A stretch of DNA of 64,000 nucleotides, taken from Sphingomonas sp. QA11 (lineage in GTDB: Bacteria > Pseudomonadota > Alphaproteobacteria > Sphingomonadales > Sphingomonadaceae). Positions within the stretch are counted from its first letter, which is position 1. Each line of letters starts with the position of its first letter. The notes beneath the pieces were generated by a model. It did no database searches. It was given only the letters and a program-made list of their open reading frames with translations, and was not told the DNA's origin. The translations under genes were made by a program, and so were the position numbers. Location of the stretch: the NCBI RefSeq assembly GCF_028473665.1, contig NZ_CP098774.1, positions 558,001 to 622,000 on the forward strand, read 5' to 3'. Of the stretch, positions 12,301 to 20,574 are shown piece by piece.

Positions 12301-15300
12301 AAAACAGTCAGTTCGCTGGGACGGATGGCTGGTATAGCTACAACCCCAACAACATCCTCAATGCTGGTTCGCCGTTCACCGGTGGCTATATGGGCAAGAA
12401 TTTCCTCAAGGACGAATTCACGGCTACCGCTGCTAACCAGTCGGTATCGCTCAGGGTTGACGGTAATAACTCATTTGCCGTTGCCGGTGGCGAGCGGGTG
12501 GCGATTCAAGCCGGTGTGGAAGGGGCTGGCACGGTCGGTCGCCTCGTCCTCCTCATGTGGTGGTACGACTCCAGTGGCAACACGGTGCGGGTCGATGAGG
12601 TCGGCACGCTGAACGGGAGCCAGTGGTACGATACTAAAATCTCGACCTTTGCCACTGCCCCCGCCGGCGCAGTGAGCGGAGCGCTTGAACTCTATGCAAT
12701 CACGTCCGGGGCAGGATTCGGCTTTTTCACCCTTGTCGAACCGACGGTGCGTCTCGTTGACGCGACCCAGGCGACAGTGCCCGCTTTCACGTCGACCTAC
12801 GCCGATGATCGCGTCACGACCTTTACCTATGACAGAAACGGCCGCCGCCTGACCGAGACGCGCGGTGCGGTGGAGGCTTCCGCGGTCGGTGGAAACGGGG
12901 TGCTGTCCTCATCGAAGACAGCTTCCGTCATTCGCTACGAGTATAACGGGCTCGGTCAGGTCACGAAAAAGACCGAGGCGAACCTAGATTATACCAAGCA
13001 CGAATATGATTATATGGGTCGTGAGACGCGAACGACGCGAACGCCTTTTACGGACTATCGCGGCGTCGAAAATATAACCCCGACCACTGATATTCGCTAC
13101 AATGGCCTCAACCAGGTCTTGCGGACGATCCAACGTGGCGACGGGACGTTGACCGCAGCCGATCGCGAGACGATCTATACCTATACCGCCGGGCGTCTGA
13201 CGCGCATGACCGACCCTGCGGGATTCGGTGCCAATTATTATTATGACGTAGCGGGACAGTTGGTCGCGCAGACTTATAGCCGCCAGAAGTCCAACGGCAG
13301 CTCCGAAACGAACGGAAACTTCTTTACTTACGATGCGGCTGGTCGTGAAATCAGCCGCAAGACGGGTGTGCTGAATGGTTCGACCTGGACGTTCGGGGAC
13401 ACCACCGACGAATATTACAATAGCTATGGCGAGATCGTCGCGCAGGGGACGAATACGGGAGGCGACAAGGCTAAGGCCCAGCAGTTCGCCGACTATGACA
13501 TGGCTGGACGGGTGTGGCGTACCAATTTCAAGGACGGCATCACCAAGGTTTACGCCTATGACAAGAATGGCAACGCAACGATGCTGTTGCAGAGCACCGG
13601 TACTGTTGACCTGAAGACCAAGAGCAGTATCGATCAGGTCTTTGATAATATTTCTGGAGTGTCCTTGACGTTAAGCGTCTTCGATAAGCGCAATCAGCTG
13701 ATCGAAACATTCCAGCAGGCCAGCAACAATATCGGTGCCAATCCGATCCGTCCCGAACTCATTCCCGATCCGACCGGCCACGGTGTCGCCTCCTTCTATG
13801 CGGACGGAGACGTGGCAGAGAAGGTGAGCAAAGTGGAGGTGAAGAACAACCCTGCGGTAAAGCCCGTCGAGAGTCCGGAAAGCCGCTTTACAGCTACCGG
13901 TGGCGGCGTCTCTTTCGATGCAGTGATCACGCTTGGCTGGCAAGGTATCGGTAAATGGGACCGGCGGCAGCTCACGATATCTACTGATCCCGCCGTCTTC
14001 TATGGAAGCGGGGTGGTCCATGTCGCCATAACGGATTCGCAGGGGACGCGCTCTCTGGGAGATATTACTCCTGGCAGAAACTTTATTATTGAGGATACGA
14101 CCTACACTCCTTTTTCCAGTTTCATATTCGCCTCTGGCGCAGTTTCATTCACCCTCACGCAGGAAGTGCCGGGCGGGCAGGTCGTCATTGCTCAGACCAG
14201 CATGAATATTGAGATGCCGTACCCTGGGCCAAAATCTGAACCGCCAGAGTGGAAGATATCCCATGGGGATGCGTACCCGGCGCCGAAACTTCACTTCCAG
14301 AACGAAAACGCCAATGCCACCGTTGTTCAGATGTTTGTCCGACCGGCCGGGTCGGGCGGGGCGTATCAAAAATTAACAGCGACTCAGCTGAAGAATTCGA
14401 TGGGCTCGAATATCGCCGGCTGGTTCACCTATGATTTGACACAGCCGCCGTTCAACGGCCTGCCGGCAAATAGCAGCTGGGACATCAAATATCTGGCCAT
14501 GGACGCGGCCGGCAAAATCTACGATTCCAAACAGGCTGTCCTGTCGAGAAACAGCAGTGGCAGCCCGGTCCTGGACAATGTCATATTGGTCGATGTGCGT
14601 GGTCCCGGCCAGGCGATGCTCACGAATGATTACGGCCGCGACTGGTTGATCCTCTCGGGACTGCCAGCCGCGCCCGTGAACATGCGCTACAGGCCGCTCG
14701 GCAGCAGCGGTGGCTGGTCAGTGCCGGTCGGCGTCAATCCGGCCGGTTACGGCCAGAACGGTCTCGCGGCAGTCGATGTCACCGGCGTTGGCGGTCCGGT
14801 CGAATATTGGGTCGAACTCGCCGATGGCACGAAGCTTCACGGCACGCTCACCGTCGGGGGGCAGGCATCGACGCTAACGCAATATAAGGACGCCTCGAGG
14901 GAGATCATCCTGAGGCCGCCGCCTGGCCAGACAGTTACCCGGCAGCAGTTCCGCTATTTCCGGGACGGCGCCTGGTCGTCATGGATCTCGCAAAGCGGGG
15001 GAGGGAATTGGACCTATAACGCGAAGGATCTCGCGGATTTCTACTCAAGCCGTAGCTACCCGATAGAATATGAGACTTATAACATTGATACGCTGGTCTC
15101 CCGTTCCGAGGCAACGCTGACATTCGGCTATGACAGCCAGTCCATGAGCACCTTCAGCGGCGCGCCGGGGATGGCCGCCAAAGTATTGTTCGATCCGAAG
15201 CAGAGCGGCGTGGCGAAGATCGTTCTGTACTGGCGTGACCGGGGATCCACCGGGGCCTTCACGGCCGTCACCATTTCCAAGGCAGGTGGCATCTTTGCCT

Positions 15301-18300
15301 GGGACGTCGATGCGGCGGGTGTGCGGCCGGGCACAGGCGCCCGGTATCTCGAATATTATTACGATGCATACGCAGCCGACAACACGATCCTGCCGACGCT
15401 CAACCATGCCGACCATGCGATGGGGTATCTCGCGATCCAGAGCGATCGTTATGCCGATACGACCAACAACGCGCTGGTGTGGCGCATCGACACCGCCGTG
15501 GCGTCCCAATATCTCGTCCACCGCACGCAGAGCTTCAACGCATTCGGGGAGATCGCTTCCGAGACTGACGGCAATGGCCGTATCACCAGCTTCAACTACA
15601 ACACGATGGGCAGGCTGACCGGCAAGATCAGTCCCCAGGTCGATGTGACTGACGAGTCAGGCGTCACGACCAGGCAGTCGCCCACCGAATATTATTATTA
15701 TGACCAATCCGGCCGCCTCGTCGGCAAGAGGGACGCGAACCAGAAATTCTTCACCCAGACCCTGCTGGCCGGCAGCGGGCAGGGCGGCGACACGGCGCTC
15801 ACCGTCGGCGAGTTCAATCCCGACAATAGCCAGAAGGCGTACGGGTACGACATCTTCGGCGATCTGCGAAAGATCACCGATGGGCTCGGTGCCGTCACCA
15901 ATAACACCTATGACAAGGCTGGCCGGCTGATCCAGGTCGACCATCCGGTGCGCGCCGGCGGCAATTCGGCCGGCGTCCAGCTGATCGACTATTATAGCTA
16001 TGACGGGCTTGGCCAGCGTATCAAGCACAGCAACTCGGTCTATGGTGGTACGGTCGCCGAGACGACCGATTACGATGTGCAGGGGCGGGTGGTCAGCACC
16101 GTCAGCTTCGGCGGCCTGGCGACGACATATTCCTATACCTGGTACAGCATCGCCAGCAATCTTCTTGGCACCATCGGTCTCGGCAATTTCGGCGGGTGGC
16201 AGACGATCACCACCAATTCCGCAGGCCTCAATTCCTATGAGAATCGCGGCCTCTTCGGCCAGATAAACTGGCGGCAGGACTTTGGCGGCCATAGCTCGCA
16301 CTACACCTATGACCTCGCGGGCCATCTCGTCGGCCAGACCGGCTCGACCGGGCAGTCGATCTCCTACACCTATTACAACAACGGCTATATCGCGAGCATC
16401 ACGGACAATACGCTGCGCATGCGGTCCACCTTCCAGTATGACAATGAAGGAAACCGCACGCTCGAAACCTATAACAGCACGGATGCGTCGCCGATTATCT
16501 ATCAGAACGCCTCGGTCAGCTATGACGAACTGAATCGCGTGGTGCGTTTCAAGGACGCCAAGGCGGAAATCACCTATAAATACGACGCCAATGGCAATCG
16601 CCGCGAGGTGAAGAGCATCTATAATGACGGGGTCGACGGGACGGAGCGAACCCAGGACTATTGGTACAAATATGACAGCATGAACCGCTTCGTTCTGACG
16701 ATGGGCACGCTGTTGGGCGGGAACATCGTCGCCGGCAATGCCGGGGTCGCCCTCACCTATGATCCCGCGGGTAATCGCAAGACGGCGACAACGGCGGGTT
16801 CTTCGGAGGTGGAGACCTACACCTATACCGCCGATGGTTATCTCGAGGATACGATCATCGCCGGCGTGGTGCGCGCGCGGCGTACCAACGATGCCCTGGG
16901 CAGGGTGACGAGCTATACCCAGTTTGCGCCTGATGGCGCCGCCTCTTTCACCCGCACCTTGACCTATGACCGGAACAACCGGGTCACCGACCAGAACGAG
17001 GCCGATGCCGCGAACGGCAACGTCACCACGACGATCCACAACGACTACAGGGCCTATGTCGCCGGCAGCGGCTATACGGGCCTCGACCAGGGGGTGATCA
17101 CCCATAGCAGCCTGGTGAAGTCGACCGTCACGACCGAGACAGTCTACAGCTATGAGTGGTGGGATGAAGCGAAGCAGCTCGCCATCCGGGTTGACCCGAC
17201 CGACCGGAGTAACCCCAATACGGGCCAATGGGCATCGGGCTTCTCCAGGCTTAGCTACGATGAGAATGGTCATCTGAAGCAGGTCGTCGATACCCAGGCC
17301 AACCGCGTCCTCTCCTATCGCAACGATGCTTATGGGCAGGTGCTGGTCCGCGAGGAGAAGATCAACAATGTGCTCGGGGCGCGGCAGCTCTATTATTATT
17401 TCGACGGACGCCGCATCGGCGATGTCGGCAATAGCGGCCCCAGCCCGAGCCTGATCGACTATGCGCAGGAACTGGCGCTGGATCGCAACGCGCCGCGCGA
17501 CAAGGGCGGGTTCCGCAACGGGCGGCCCGTGGAAAGCGCCGATTTCGACCAGAATTTCCAGCCGATCAACGCGAGCTATCCCGGTCCGGTGGCGGCGATG
17601 TACACCGCGCGGAACGGCGACACGCTGCAATCGATCGCCCGGGCCGCGTGGGGCGACGCGAACCTCTGGTACCTGATCGCCGATGCGAACGGCCTGACGG
17701 GGAATGCTACGCTGGTCGCCGGGCAGACGCTGTCGATCCCCAACAAGGTCACCAACTTCCACAACACCAGCGAGACCTTCCGCGTCTACAACCCCGGCGA
17801 GGCGATCGGCGACGCGATGCCGACCCTGCCGGCCGCGCCGACCATGCCCGCACCGCCGCCGCCCAAGAAGAATGGCTGCGGTATTCTGGGCGCGATCCTG
17901 CTGGCGGCCGTCGCCGTTGCGGTAACGCTGGTCATCAAAGTGCCCGTGTCGAAGTTTTTTGGGACTCTTTTCAGCGCCGCGGGTGCGTCGACGGCTACCG
18001 CGGCCACCGCTGGTTCGATCGTAGGGGCGACTGCGACCGGTGCGATCGCAAGCGCCGTGAGCCAGGGGGTCGGCATCGCAACCGGCATCCAGGACAAGTT
18101 CAGCTGGAAAGCGGTTGCCCTGGCGGGGATCAGCGCTGGCATCGGCGAAGGGCTGGGGCAGGTCGGCTTTCTGAAGAACGCGTCGGGAATCGGTAAAAAT
18201 ATTCAGGACGTGGCGCGCGGGGCCCTGGGCAATGCCGTGACCCAAGGCATCGCCGTGGCGACCAAGCTTCAAACCAGGTTCGATTGGTCGGGCGTTGCCG

Positions 18301-20009
18301 TCGGCGCCGTCGTCTCGGGCGTCAACGGGGCAACGAACTTTGGCGGCTTCGGGGGACGGCTGGTATCGGGCGTGCTCGGCGCTATCGCCGGAGGGGCGAC
18401 GAGAAGCCTGATCGATGGTTCCAGCTTCGGCGATAACGTGATCGCCGCGCTTCCCGATGTCATCGGCGCGACCATCGGCGAACTGGTTGGCGAACAGATC
18501 ACAAAAGGCCTCGCCAAAGGCGGGCAGAGTGTCGGTCAATCCAGTTCAAATGCCAATAAGCCCAATCAGGCCGCCAACTCCCTCGGTAGTCCGCAGTCGG
18601 GGATCATCGTGGGACCGGATGGTCTTTTAAGCCTTAACATCGCGACGGCGACGCTGGACGATCAAGCGGCATTTTTCGGATATTCGTCGCGCGCATTCGA
18701 GGCCAGGGCGGCGGCCAAACGTAACTATTTTGGCTACGATACCAGCAGCGACGCGTCCCAGGCGGGGGTGGGTTCGCAACCGGGCGAGATGGCGGACATC
18801 GTGGTCACCGCGTCACCAAAAGCCATTGCTGCGGCGCGGAGTGGTTATCAGGGCGTCGGCACGGTCGGGTATGTTCGCGCCACCCCCGATGCGACCTGGG
18901 TGTCGAGCCTCCACGATCTTAACGTACATGGTGCGGACGGCGCAGCCACGTTCCAGCAAACATTCCTGCCGTCCAACAATCTTGGTGGTGGGATCGATTA
19001 TGCCAGGAAGGGCATTCTTCGGCAAGATCTCGATTCTCTCGAGCGTAGTCGCCTAGAATTAATGGCGATGCGGGAAAACGCCACCGGAGCGGACAAATCG
19101 GCGTTCGACAAGTTGCTCGCCGCGATAGAGCCGGCTTTCAAGGAACGCGAAGCCGCATTCCAGGCGGATTACGCCAAGCAGGGGCGGGACGCCCTCAAGG
19201 TAACTGCTACCTATGGCGCGGTGTCCGCCGCGTTGCTGGCGACAGGCGGCGCGGGCGCGGCGGTCCTTGGAGGAGAGGCTATCGGCGCCCTGGGGTGGGC
19301 GGGATTGGGTATCGCTCTGGACTATGGTCAGGCTGGCGCGCGGGGATGGTGGGATGGCAGCTACGATGCAAAATCGACCGTGGGCGGCATAGTGCTCAAC
19401 GCCGTCCCGGGTGTGAACGGGTATGGCGAGCAAGCTTATGGGATTGCGTCGCTCGCAGTCGGCGGATACGCCCTGTTGCGTGAGGTGCCCGGCGCCATCG
19501 GAGCTTTGCGCGGCCCAGCCTCCGAGCGCGCTTTCTCGACGACGATCGCCGCAGAGAGAATCACGATGAACTCTGGCGGTGACCGATTGATAAGCTCAAT
19601 GGGGTCAGCAAGCGTCAATAATGCGGCCGAACTCGATACCATCGTTGGCAGCTTGCGGTCGAAAGGTGTCGATATTAGCTTCCGGGAGGGGCAATTCGCA
19701 TACGGACCCGCACCTAGCGGCGGTAGGGCAGGCAACATAATATTCGACCCTGACGGATCAATTTCTGCGATCCGTCACGAGTATGGGCACTTCCTTGATG
19801 ACCAGGCGCTGGGATTCCCAGGGCAGCGGTTTTACTACGAAAATCCAGGTGCAAGAGTCGCTACGGAGCGGTCTCAATATCTTGGCGAGATACGAACTGC
19901 GCGACAGTTGGGAGACCAGGGCGCGCGTCGTGCGCTTATACAAGATTACCTAGGCGAGCGTAATTACCTTATAGAAAACTACTACACCAAGCCGTACGGA
20001 GCTAAATGA
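3315..20009 (+). CDS. Giant YD-repeat (Rhs-like) polymorphic toxin with C-terminal metallopeptidase tip
   Basis: One uninterrupted frame of 5,564 residues. No Sec signal, PAAR or VgrG-type domain is visible at the N-terminus. Most of the protein is YD repeats (YDALGR-, YDANGN-type). They are broken by two tandem 396-residue units (residues 703-1098 and 1099 to about 1494), a YLDQNPD/EGRRPS repeat pair (about 2254-2341), two related jelly-roll-like inserts (about 2494-2656 and 2994-3161) and a non-YD beta-rich block (about 3443-4056). After the last YD repeats comes a LysM module (about 4763-4812), a proline linker, then a Gly/Ala-rich hydrophobic region starting GILGAILLAAVAVAVTLVI (about 4854). 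I do not see the usual Rhs core motif. The last ~100 residues carry HEYGH (5488-5492), an HExxH zinc-protease signature, 72 residues before the end. The likely role is a contact-dependent antibacterial (or anti-eukaryotic) toxin whose tip is released after encapsulation. The secretion route is unknown. The next gene overlaps the stop codon, as expected for an immunity gene. Confidence 0.93.
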   Translation: MVSIFTGLGAGFERGSAATLKSLGLLGSGSFGRNGEQISVNAATGNLLITQRDEFLVGRGPDSAIGRTYNSFEDVADGDNNDHWRQSTTRAVHGLTGTLNAPGSTIKRDSGDGSVITYSWNAGVGAYIATDGAGAYDKLTYASGVWTWTDGDTQLTEKYAAHGVYGLTGTVNTSGSTITRNKADGTSSTYTWDPATSKYIVSAGTASADNLTYVSGVWTWSNNGSPLTQYYYASGANWRVTEVSDTVGQKLTFSYLGANLDKVTTQDGSYEQYSWSSGRITQIVTGYTDLATNTARTLTRTRYSYDGSNRLATVTVDLSPGDNVIADGKTYVTTYGYDTSGRVSSITETDGSSVIIAYDASNRVATLTQAVLGAATRVTAFNYDTIARQTIVTDALNQKTVLKYDANGNLTQIVTPPANGSSAPRVQQFAYNANGDVISVDQGDGNIVVYGYDADGNRTSQRDALGNTVTWTYQNNQLLTETRYLVPDPDGAGPGVAGTPQTIRYVYNADLTLRYAVSAEGAVTAYGYDAYGNRTSAIEYLDGKYPVSGLQPTDIPTATQISNWIAGRDKSAARRTETVYDARGNVAVVRGYSRLLSTGEFDTASEKSETVYAYNQAGELLVRRTFAGNASKVDSFAYDGLGRTISTSNSNGLQTTIAFADATQTATVTLASGLTQVSVYNLAGELVSYTQAASGVATAVSSYKYDALGQVKLATDPLGNGTYYFYDAVGRKTAQIDALGAITEYRYDAQNNVTSTTQYATRLTPTQLGTLVDGSGNPTAVSLASLRPAANADDRWTFNIYDLSGRLVQTIDATGATTVYAYDGASRLISSTQYATRMSAAQIATLKAAETNQFLNPNDGNLWSYDAGMTVTAAGTIDGANAFKFTVGSSGQARIFNAYLPVVSAGQTVTLVITLMASGTTTGGVLDLWGAQTAWGNASDATATILSGPGTLTPGIGASTTVSGLSATAATRIAITHTFSTADTQLLPIFWIKAITASAGDAIIAAAPVVTTRFHTASYIPTADAANDRTSRIFYDADGNVTGTLDAEGYLTRSIYDAGGTRIQTLAYANAVAGNLRATGSLAQLLDSAGTPTAATTTYKYDALGRLRLTTDGLNNRTHYFYDAAGRKTAEVDSLGALTEYRYDGEGSVTSTTQYATRLTPTQFGALIDGNGNPTAVTLASLRPAASGDDRWTFNIYDLSERLVQTVDGTGATTVYAYDGASQLVSTTQYATRMSAAQVATLKAAETNQWLNPDNGSLWSYDAGVTVTAAGTIDGANAYRFTTSATGQARFFNAYLPMVSPGQIVTFVVTLMGSGTTTGGVLEIWGTQTAWGNASDGSAVILSGPGTLTPLSGTGMAISGLSTTTGTRIAITRTFTASDNQVLPIFWIKAVNSAPGDAIIAAAPVVTTRFRAPSYVPAVDAANDRTSRIFYDAEGNVTGTLNAEGYLTQSIYDASGTKIQTIAYANATGTAGNIRATGSLADLLASVTPDTARDVGQWTLYDARGFLAASIDGEGNLTRFRYTAAGYLDQQIKGQKLDPAALIATPPTLAGLPAAPAGATLETIGWTRNAFGQALTETRSLTGSVTITTTYRYNAVGKLVSTVTQSGGTDPRTYSQRYDALGRLTSELSGIGNTVLAALSNPNQAQIDQVYVDYGWTYSYDKAGRLAAKRGPKGTEAAGARTLYYYTAEGDLAYEIDALGAVVEHRYNSFGQRNDTIAYAGKLAPAAINDFTGGEITSAVRGAITGLSSAALDTSTHFDFNVDGTVKQSIDANGNVSSFTYNAFGNLTGSTVPRDGAAIIVSTRSYDRLGLLKTEVVDAAVGGKAITTSYGYDAFGRAVQLTNANGKVTRSAYDRDGRLVSVTDALNNITYYAYDARDNLVAVTDANGKITRYVYDKAGRRIATIDALGAVVASSYDADGRLVATREYLNTVNPALLPLEVTEAALALPAVKTGDRVTRYAYDKDGQLRFEIDGLGHVTEYAYNAQGKVMRTVAYDGVIGADGTGLYAATWIAGQVASFASAPGTRVSRAVYDAVGRLTYSIDALGQVTVSTYDVKGQLNKQVQVAAFYTATGDPSLAAMDAWLPSSANDRTTRSLYDRKGQLSYSVDALGYVTRYEYDKLGKVLRQSRYESLQSVGDATTVDTVSIVSPTNVRVTQFSYDSAGRLETTTDPANIVTRLTLDQMGQITSSTEAFGTTDARTTTYAYDAVGHVIDTTDALGNIVHKNYDALGRVVSIVRIPNLTGLAALPGAGIDEKYYLATYADIGPSGLTPSYHYDVAGWRERRNPNAMFNTAYYLDQNPDIVAAGVNPFEHFIQYGWREGRRPSANYSASDYLAQYANVTETFSYDAAGRVEQHVVAAGTSDQATTRYSYDALDRVVTETDARNSVTTRTYDALGQLASKAEPGTTGDVATFYTYDNFGNVWRVIDPRGNATYSYYDKNGRLTLKVDAENYATGTSYTRFGEVESVTRYSRPVAGTPTAGMAPATAPLNRVYNSELAGPINWTIGYDPSGIVGGSLFTGTWNGTNYIKSQFNATAAGQIASIATGESHWFAVTGGARLSVKAGVEGIGAVGSLELVMHWQDAYGNYLGISSVGLLNGQQGYNTVISGFVTAPPGAAIGRLEVYVRTSGAGAGYFDITNPMVSSTTATQTTASNFEPTGQNATTWFSYDKLGRLIRTTDAENNNETYTLNAYGERVQIRNKLGGITTNVYDKRGLLISETLPLATYDSAGNLAGSTVVNSYDYDRRGNLVRKTEADNFDYRRTTRYSYDALDRLSTTTGDAVATGTAGTTAVPTEYYYYDWRGNLIESRDAAGARTLFRYDSLDRKIGEINALGTLSTFSYDANGNLTASRVFGTAVALPATPNSLWPAAPSTEARLTTYEYDRANRRTATQMLGVRTGYWNGSSYIPSASDTVRNTVTYDANGNVVKSTDANGNSVYTYYDRLNRKIASVDQERYLTSWTLDAEGNVLSERRSSTQLAGADIGTPPGATANLIKNSQFAGTDGWYSYNPNNILNAGSPFTGGYMGKNFLKDEFTATAANQSVSLRVDGNNSFAVAGGERVAIQAGVEGAGTVGRLVLLMWWYDSSGNTVRVDEVGTLNGSQWYDTKISTFATAPAGAVSGALELYAITSGAGFGFFTLVEPTVRLVDATQATVPAFTSTYADDRVTTFTYDRNGRRLTETRGAVEASAVGGNGVLSSSKTASVIRYEYNGLGQVTKKTEANLDYTKHEYDYMGRETRTTRTPFTDYRGVENITPTTDIRYNGLNQVLRTIQRGDGTLTAADRETIYTYTAGRLTRMTDPAGFGANYYYDVAGQLVAQTYSRQKSNGSSETNGNFFTYDAAGREISRKTGVLNGSTWTFGDTTDEYYNSYGEIVAQGTNTGGDKAKAQQFADYDMAGRVWRTNFKDGITKVYAYDKNGNATMLLQSTGTVDLKTKSSIDQVFDNISGVSLTLSVFDKRNQLIETFQQASNNIGANPIRPELIPDPTGHGVASFYADGDVAEKVSKVEVKNNPAVKPVESPESRFTATGGGVSFDAVITLGWQGIGKWDRRQLTISTDPAVFYGSGVVHVAITDSQGTRSLGDITPGRNFIIEDTTYTPFSSFIFASGAVSFTLTQEVPGGQVVIAQTSMNIEMPYPGPKSEPPEWKISHGDAYPAPKLHFQNENANATVVQMFVRPAGSGGAYQKLTATQLKNSMGSNIAGWFTYDLTQPPFNGLPANSSWDIKYLAMDAAGKIYDSKQAVLSRNSSGSPVLDNVILVDVRGPGQAMLTNDYGRDWLILSGLPAAPVNMRYRPLGSSGGWSVPVGVNPAGYGQNGLAAVDVTGVGGPVEYWVELADGTKLHGTLTVGGQASTLTQYKDASREIILRPPPGQTVTRQQFRYFRDGAWSSWISQSGGGNWTYNAKDLADFYSSRSYPIEYETYNIDTLVSRSEATLTFGYDSQSMSTFSGAPGMAAKVLFDPKQSGVAKIVLYWRDRGSTGAFTAVTISKAGGIFAWDVDAAGVRPGTGARYLEYYYDAYAADNTILPTLNHADHAMGYLAIQSDRYADTTNNALVWRIDTAVASQYLVHRTQSFNAFGEIASETDGNGRITSFNYNTMGRLTGKISPQVDVTDESGVTTRQSPTEYYYYDQSGRLVGKRDANQKFFTQTLLAGSGQGGDTALTVGEFNPDNSQKAYGYDIFGDLRKITDGLGAVTNNTYDKAGRLIQVDHPVRAGGNSAGVQLIDYYSYDGLGQRIKHSNSVYGGTVAETTDYDVQGRVVSTVSFGGLATTYSYTWYSIASNLLGTIGLGNFGGWQTITTNSAGLNSYENRGLFGQINWRQDFGGHSSHYTYDLAGHLVGQTGSTGQSISYTYYNNGYIASITDNTLRMRSTFQYDNEGNRTLETYNSTDASPIIYQNASVSYDELNRVVRFKDAKAEITYKYDANGNRREVKSIYNDGVDGTERTQDYWYKYDSMNRFVLTMGTLLGGNIVAGNAGVALTYDPAGNRKTATTAGSSEVETYTYTADGYLEDTIIAGVVRARRTNDALGRVTSYTQFAPDGAASFTRTLTYDRNNRVTDQNEADAANGNVTTTIHNDYRAYVAGSGYTGLDQGVITHSSLVKSTVTTETVYSYEWWDEAKQLAIRVDPTDRSNPNTGQWASGFSRLSYDENGHLKQVVDTQANRVLSYRNDAYGQVLVREEKINNVLGARQLYYYFDGRRIGDVGNSGPSPSLIDYAQELALDRNAPRDKGGFRNGRPVESADFDQNFQPINASYPGPVAAMYTARNGDTLQSIARAAWGDANLWYLIADANGLTGNATLVAGQTLSIPNKVTNFHNTSETFRVYNPGEAIGDAMPTLPAAPTMPAPPPPKKNGCGILGAILLAAVAVAVTLVIKVPVSKFFGTLFSAAGASTATAATAGSIVGATATGAIASAVSQGVGIATGIQDKFSWKAVALAGISAGIGEGLGQVGFLKNASGIGKNIQDVARGALGNAVTQGIAVATKLQTRFDWSGVAVGAVVSGVNGATNFGGFGGRLVSGVLGAIAGGATRSLIDGSSFGDNVIAALPDVIGATIGELVGEQITKGLAKGGQSVGQSSSNANKPNQAANSLGSPQSGIIVGPDGLLSLNIATATLDDQAAFFGYSSRAFEARAAAKRNYFGYDTSSDASQAGVGSQPGEMADIVVTASPKAIAAARSGYQGVGTVGYVRATPDATWVSSLHDLNVHGADGAATFQQTFLPSNNLGGGIDYARKGILRQDLDSLERSRLELMAMRENATGADKSAFDKLLAAIEPAFKEREAAFQADYAKQGRDALKVTATYGAVSAALLATGGAGAAVLGGEAIGALGWAGLGIALDYGQAGARGWWDGSYDAKSTVGGIVLNAVPGVNGYGEQAYGIASLAVGGYALLREVPGAIGALRGPASERAFSTTIAAERITMNSGGDRLISSMGSASVNNAAELDTIVGSLRSKGVDISFREGQFAYGPAPSGGRAGNIIFDPDGSISAIRHEYGHFLDDQALGFPGQRFYYENPGARVATERSQYLGEIRTARQLGDQGARRALIQDYLGERNYLIENYYTKPYGAK
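5421..7796 (+). repeat. Tandem in-frame duplication of 1,188 bp inside the YD-repeat gene
   Basis: The block starting at the YKYDALGQ codons (5421) is repeated starting at YKYDALGR (6609). The period is exactly 1,188 bp, i.e. 396 codons. Both copies contain, in the same order, TEYRYD, QYATRLTPTQ, RWTFNIYDLS, QYATRMSAAQ, an insert starting NLWSYDAG or SLWSYDAG with TVTAAGTIDGAN, GPGTLTP, LPIFWIKA, DAIIAAAPVVTTRF and NDRTSRIFYDA. The copies have diverged at many positions, so the duplication is not recent. It lengthens the toxin shell without breaking the frame. The end of copy 2 is approximate. Confidence 0.85.
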
Positions 20010-20479
20010 TGCTGTTCCCAGAGGACCCTAAGCAAAGACCCCAACTCTGGGATGCCTTGGCCAATCAACTGGCAAATGAAGGAATCGTCAGCGTTGTTTC
20101 TGGAGGTAAGGGCGACCCATCTGCCCCGAGCAAAAATCTCTCACCCAATGAGGTTGAGGCTGTGATGTCGCGGATGAAAGGTGCCGCGATCTCCCGGATA
20201 AGCGCAAGCCGAGGAAGTGCGATCGCTCCTCATTTTGGCGGGACTGTGCAGAATCGAGGCGTCGCTATTACGGACTTCATCACCACCCCTTCGCCAGGCT
20301 CGCCCGGGGTGGAACTTGTCCAATTGCAGAATGACTTAGAAGCGGCTGCGCTGAGCTTGCTCTATGGAACTGATGCCTTCGATTCAGTTCGAGTGCCCGT
20401 TCGCATCTCATCGTGGAGCACAAAAGACCTTTCAATTGACAACGTCGCTGAAGGAATTGAATTTCGTAAAGCGAGTTAG
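20006..20479 (+). CDS. Candidate immunity protein for the metallopeptidase toxin tip
   Basis: A 157-residue protein that I do not recognise by family. Its ATG overlaps the TGA of the giant toxin gene (ATGA, 4 bp), and GGAG lies about 7 bases upstream inside the toxin's last codons, so the two are translationally coupled. It has no signal peptide or membrane segment, which suggests a cytoplasmic protein. Position, small size, coupling and lower G+C than the YD-repeat body all match known toxin/immunity modules; binding to the HEYGH domain is inference. An alternative start is the second ATG, one codon later. Confidence 0.75.
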   Translation: MMLFPEDPKQRPQLWDALANQLANEGIVSVVSGGKGDPSAPSKNLSPNEVEAVMSRMKGAAISRISASRGSAIAPHFGGTVQNRGVAITDFITTPSPGSPGVELVQLQNDLEAAALSLLYGTDAFDSVRVPVRISSWSTKDLSIDNVAEGIEFRKAS

Positions 20480-20574
20480 TCGCCGCAAAGGGGGCAATCC
20501 TCCAAGAAGGCGGCGAGGTAGGTAAGCTGTTATATGGAGGACGCGTTGGCGAGGGGCTTCCCGGATCAGCGGGA

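Noticed and set aside
3600..17400. Regularly spaced short repeats that might look like a CRISPR array
   Set aside because: They are degenerate coding YD repeats within one protein, with no constant repeat/spacer lengths and no cas genes.
15657..18539. 960-residue open frame on the minus strand inside the YD-repeat gene
   Set aside because: Same reason; the plus strand encodes clear YD repeats, LysM and a hydrophobic segment.
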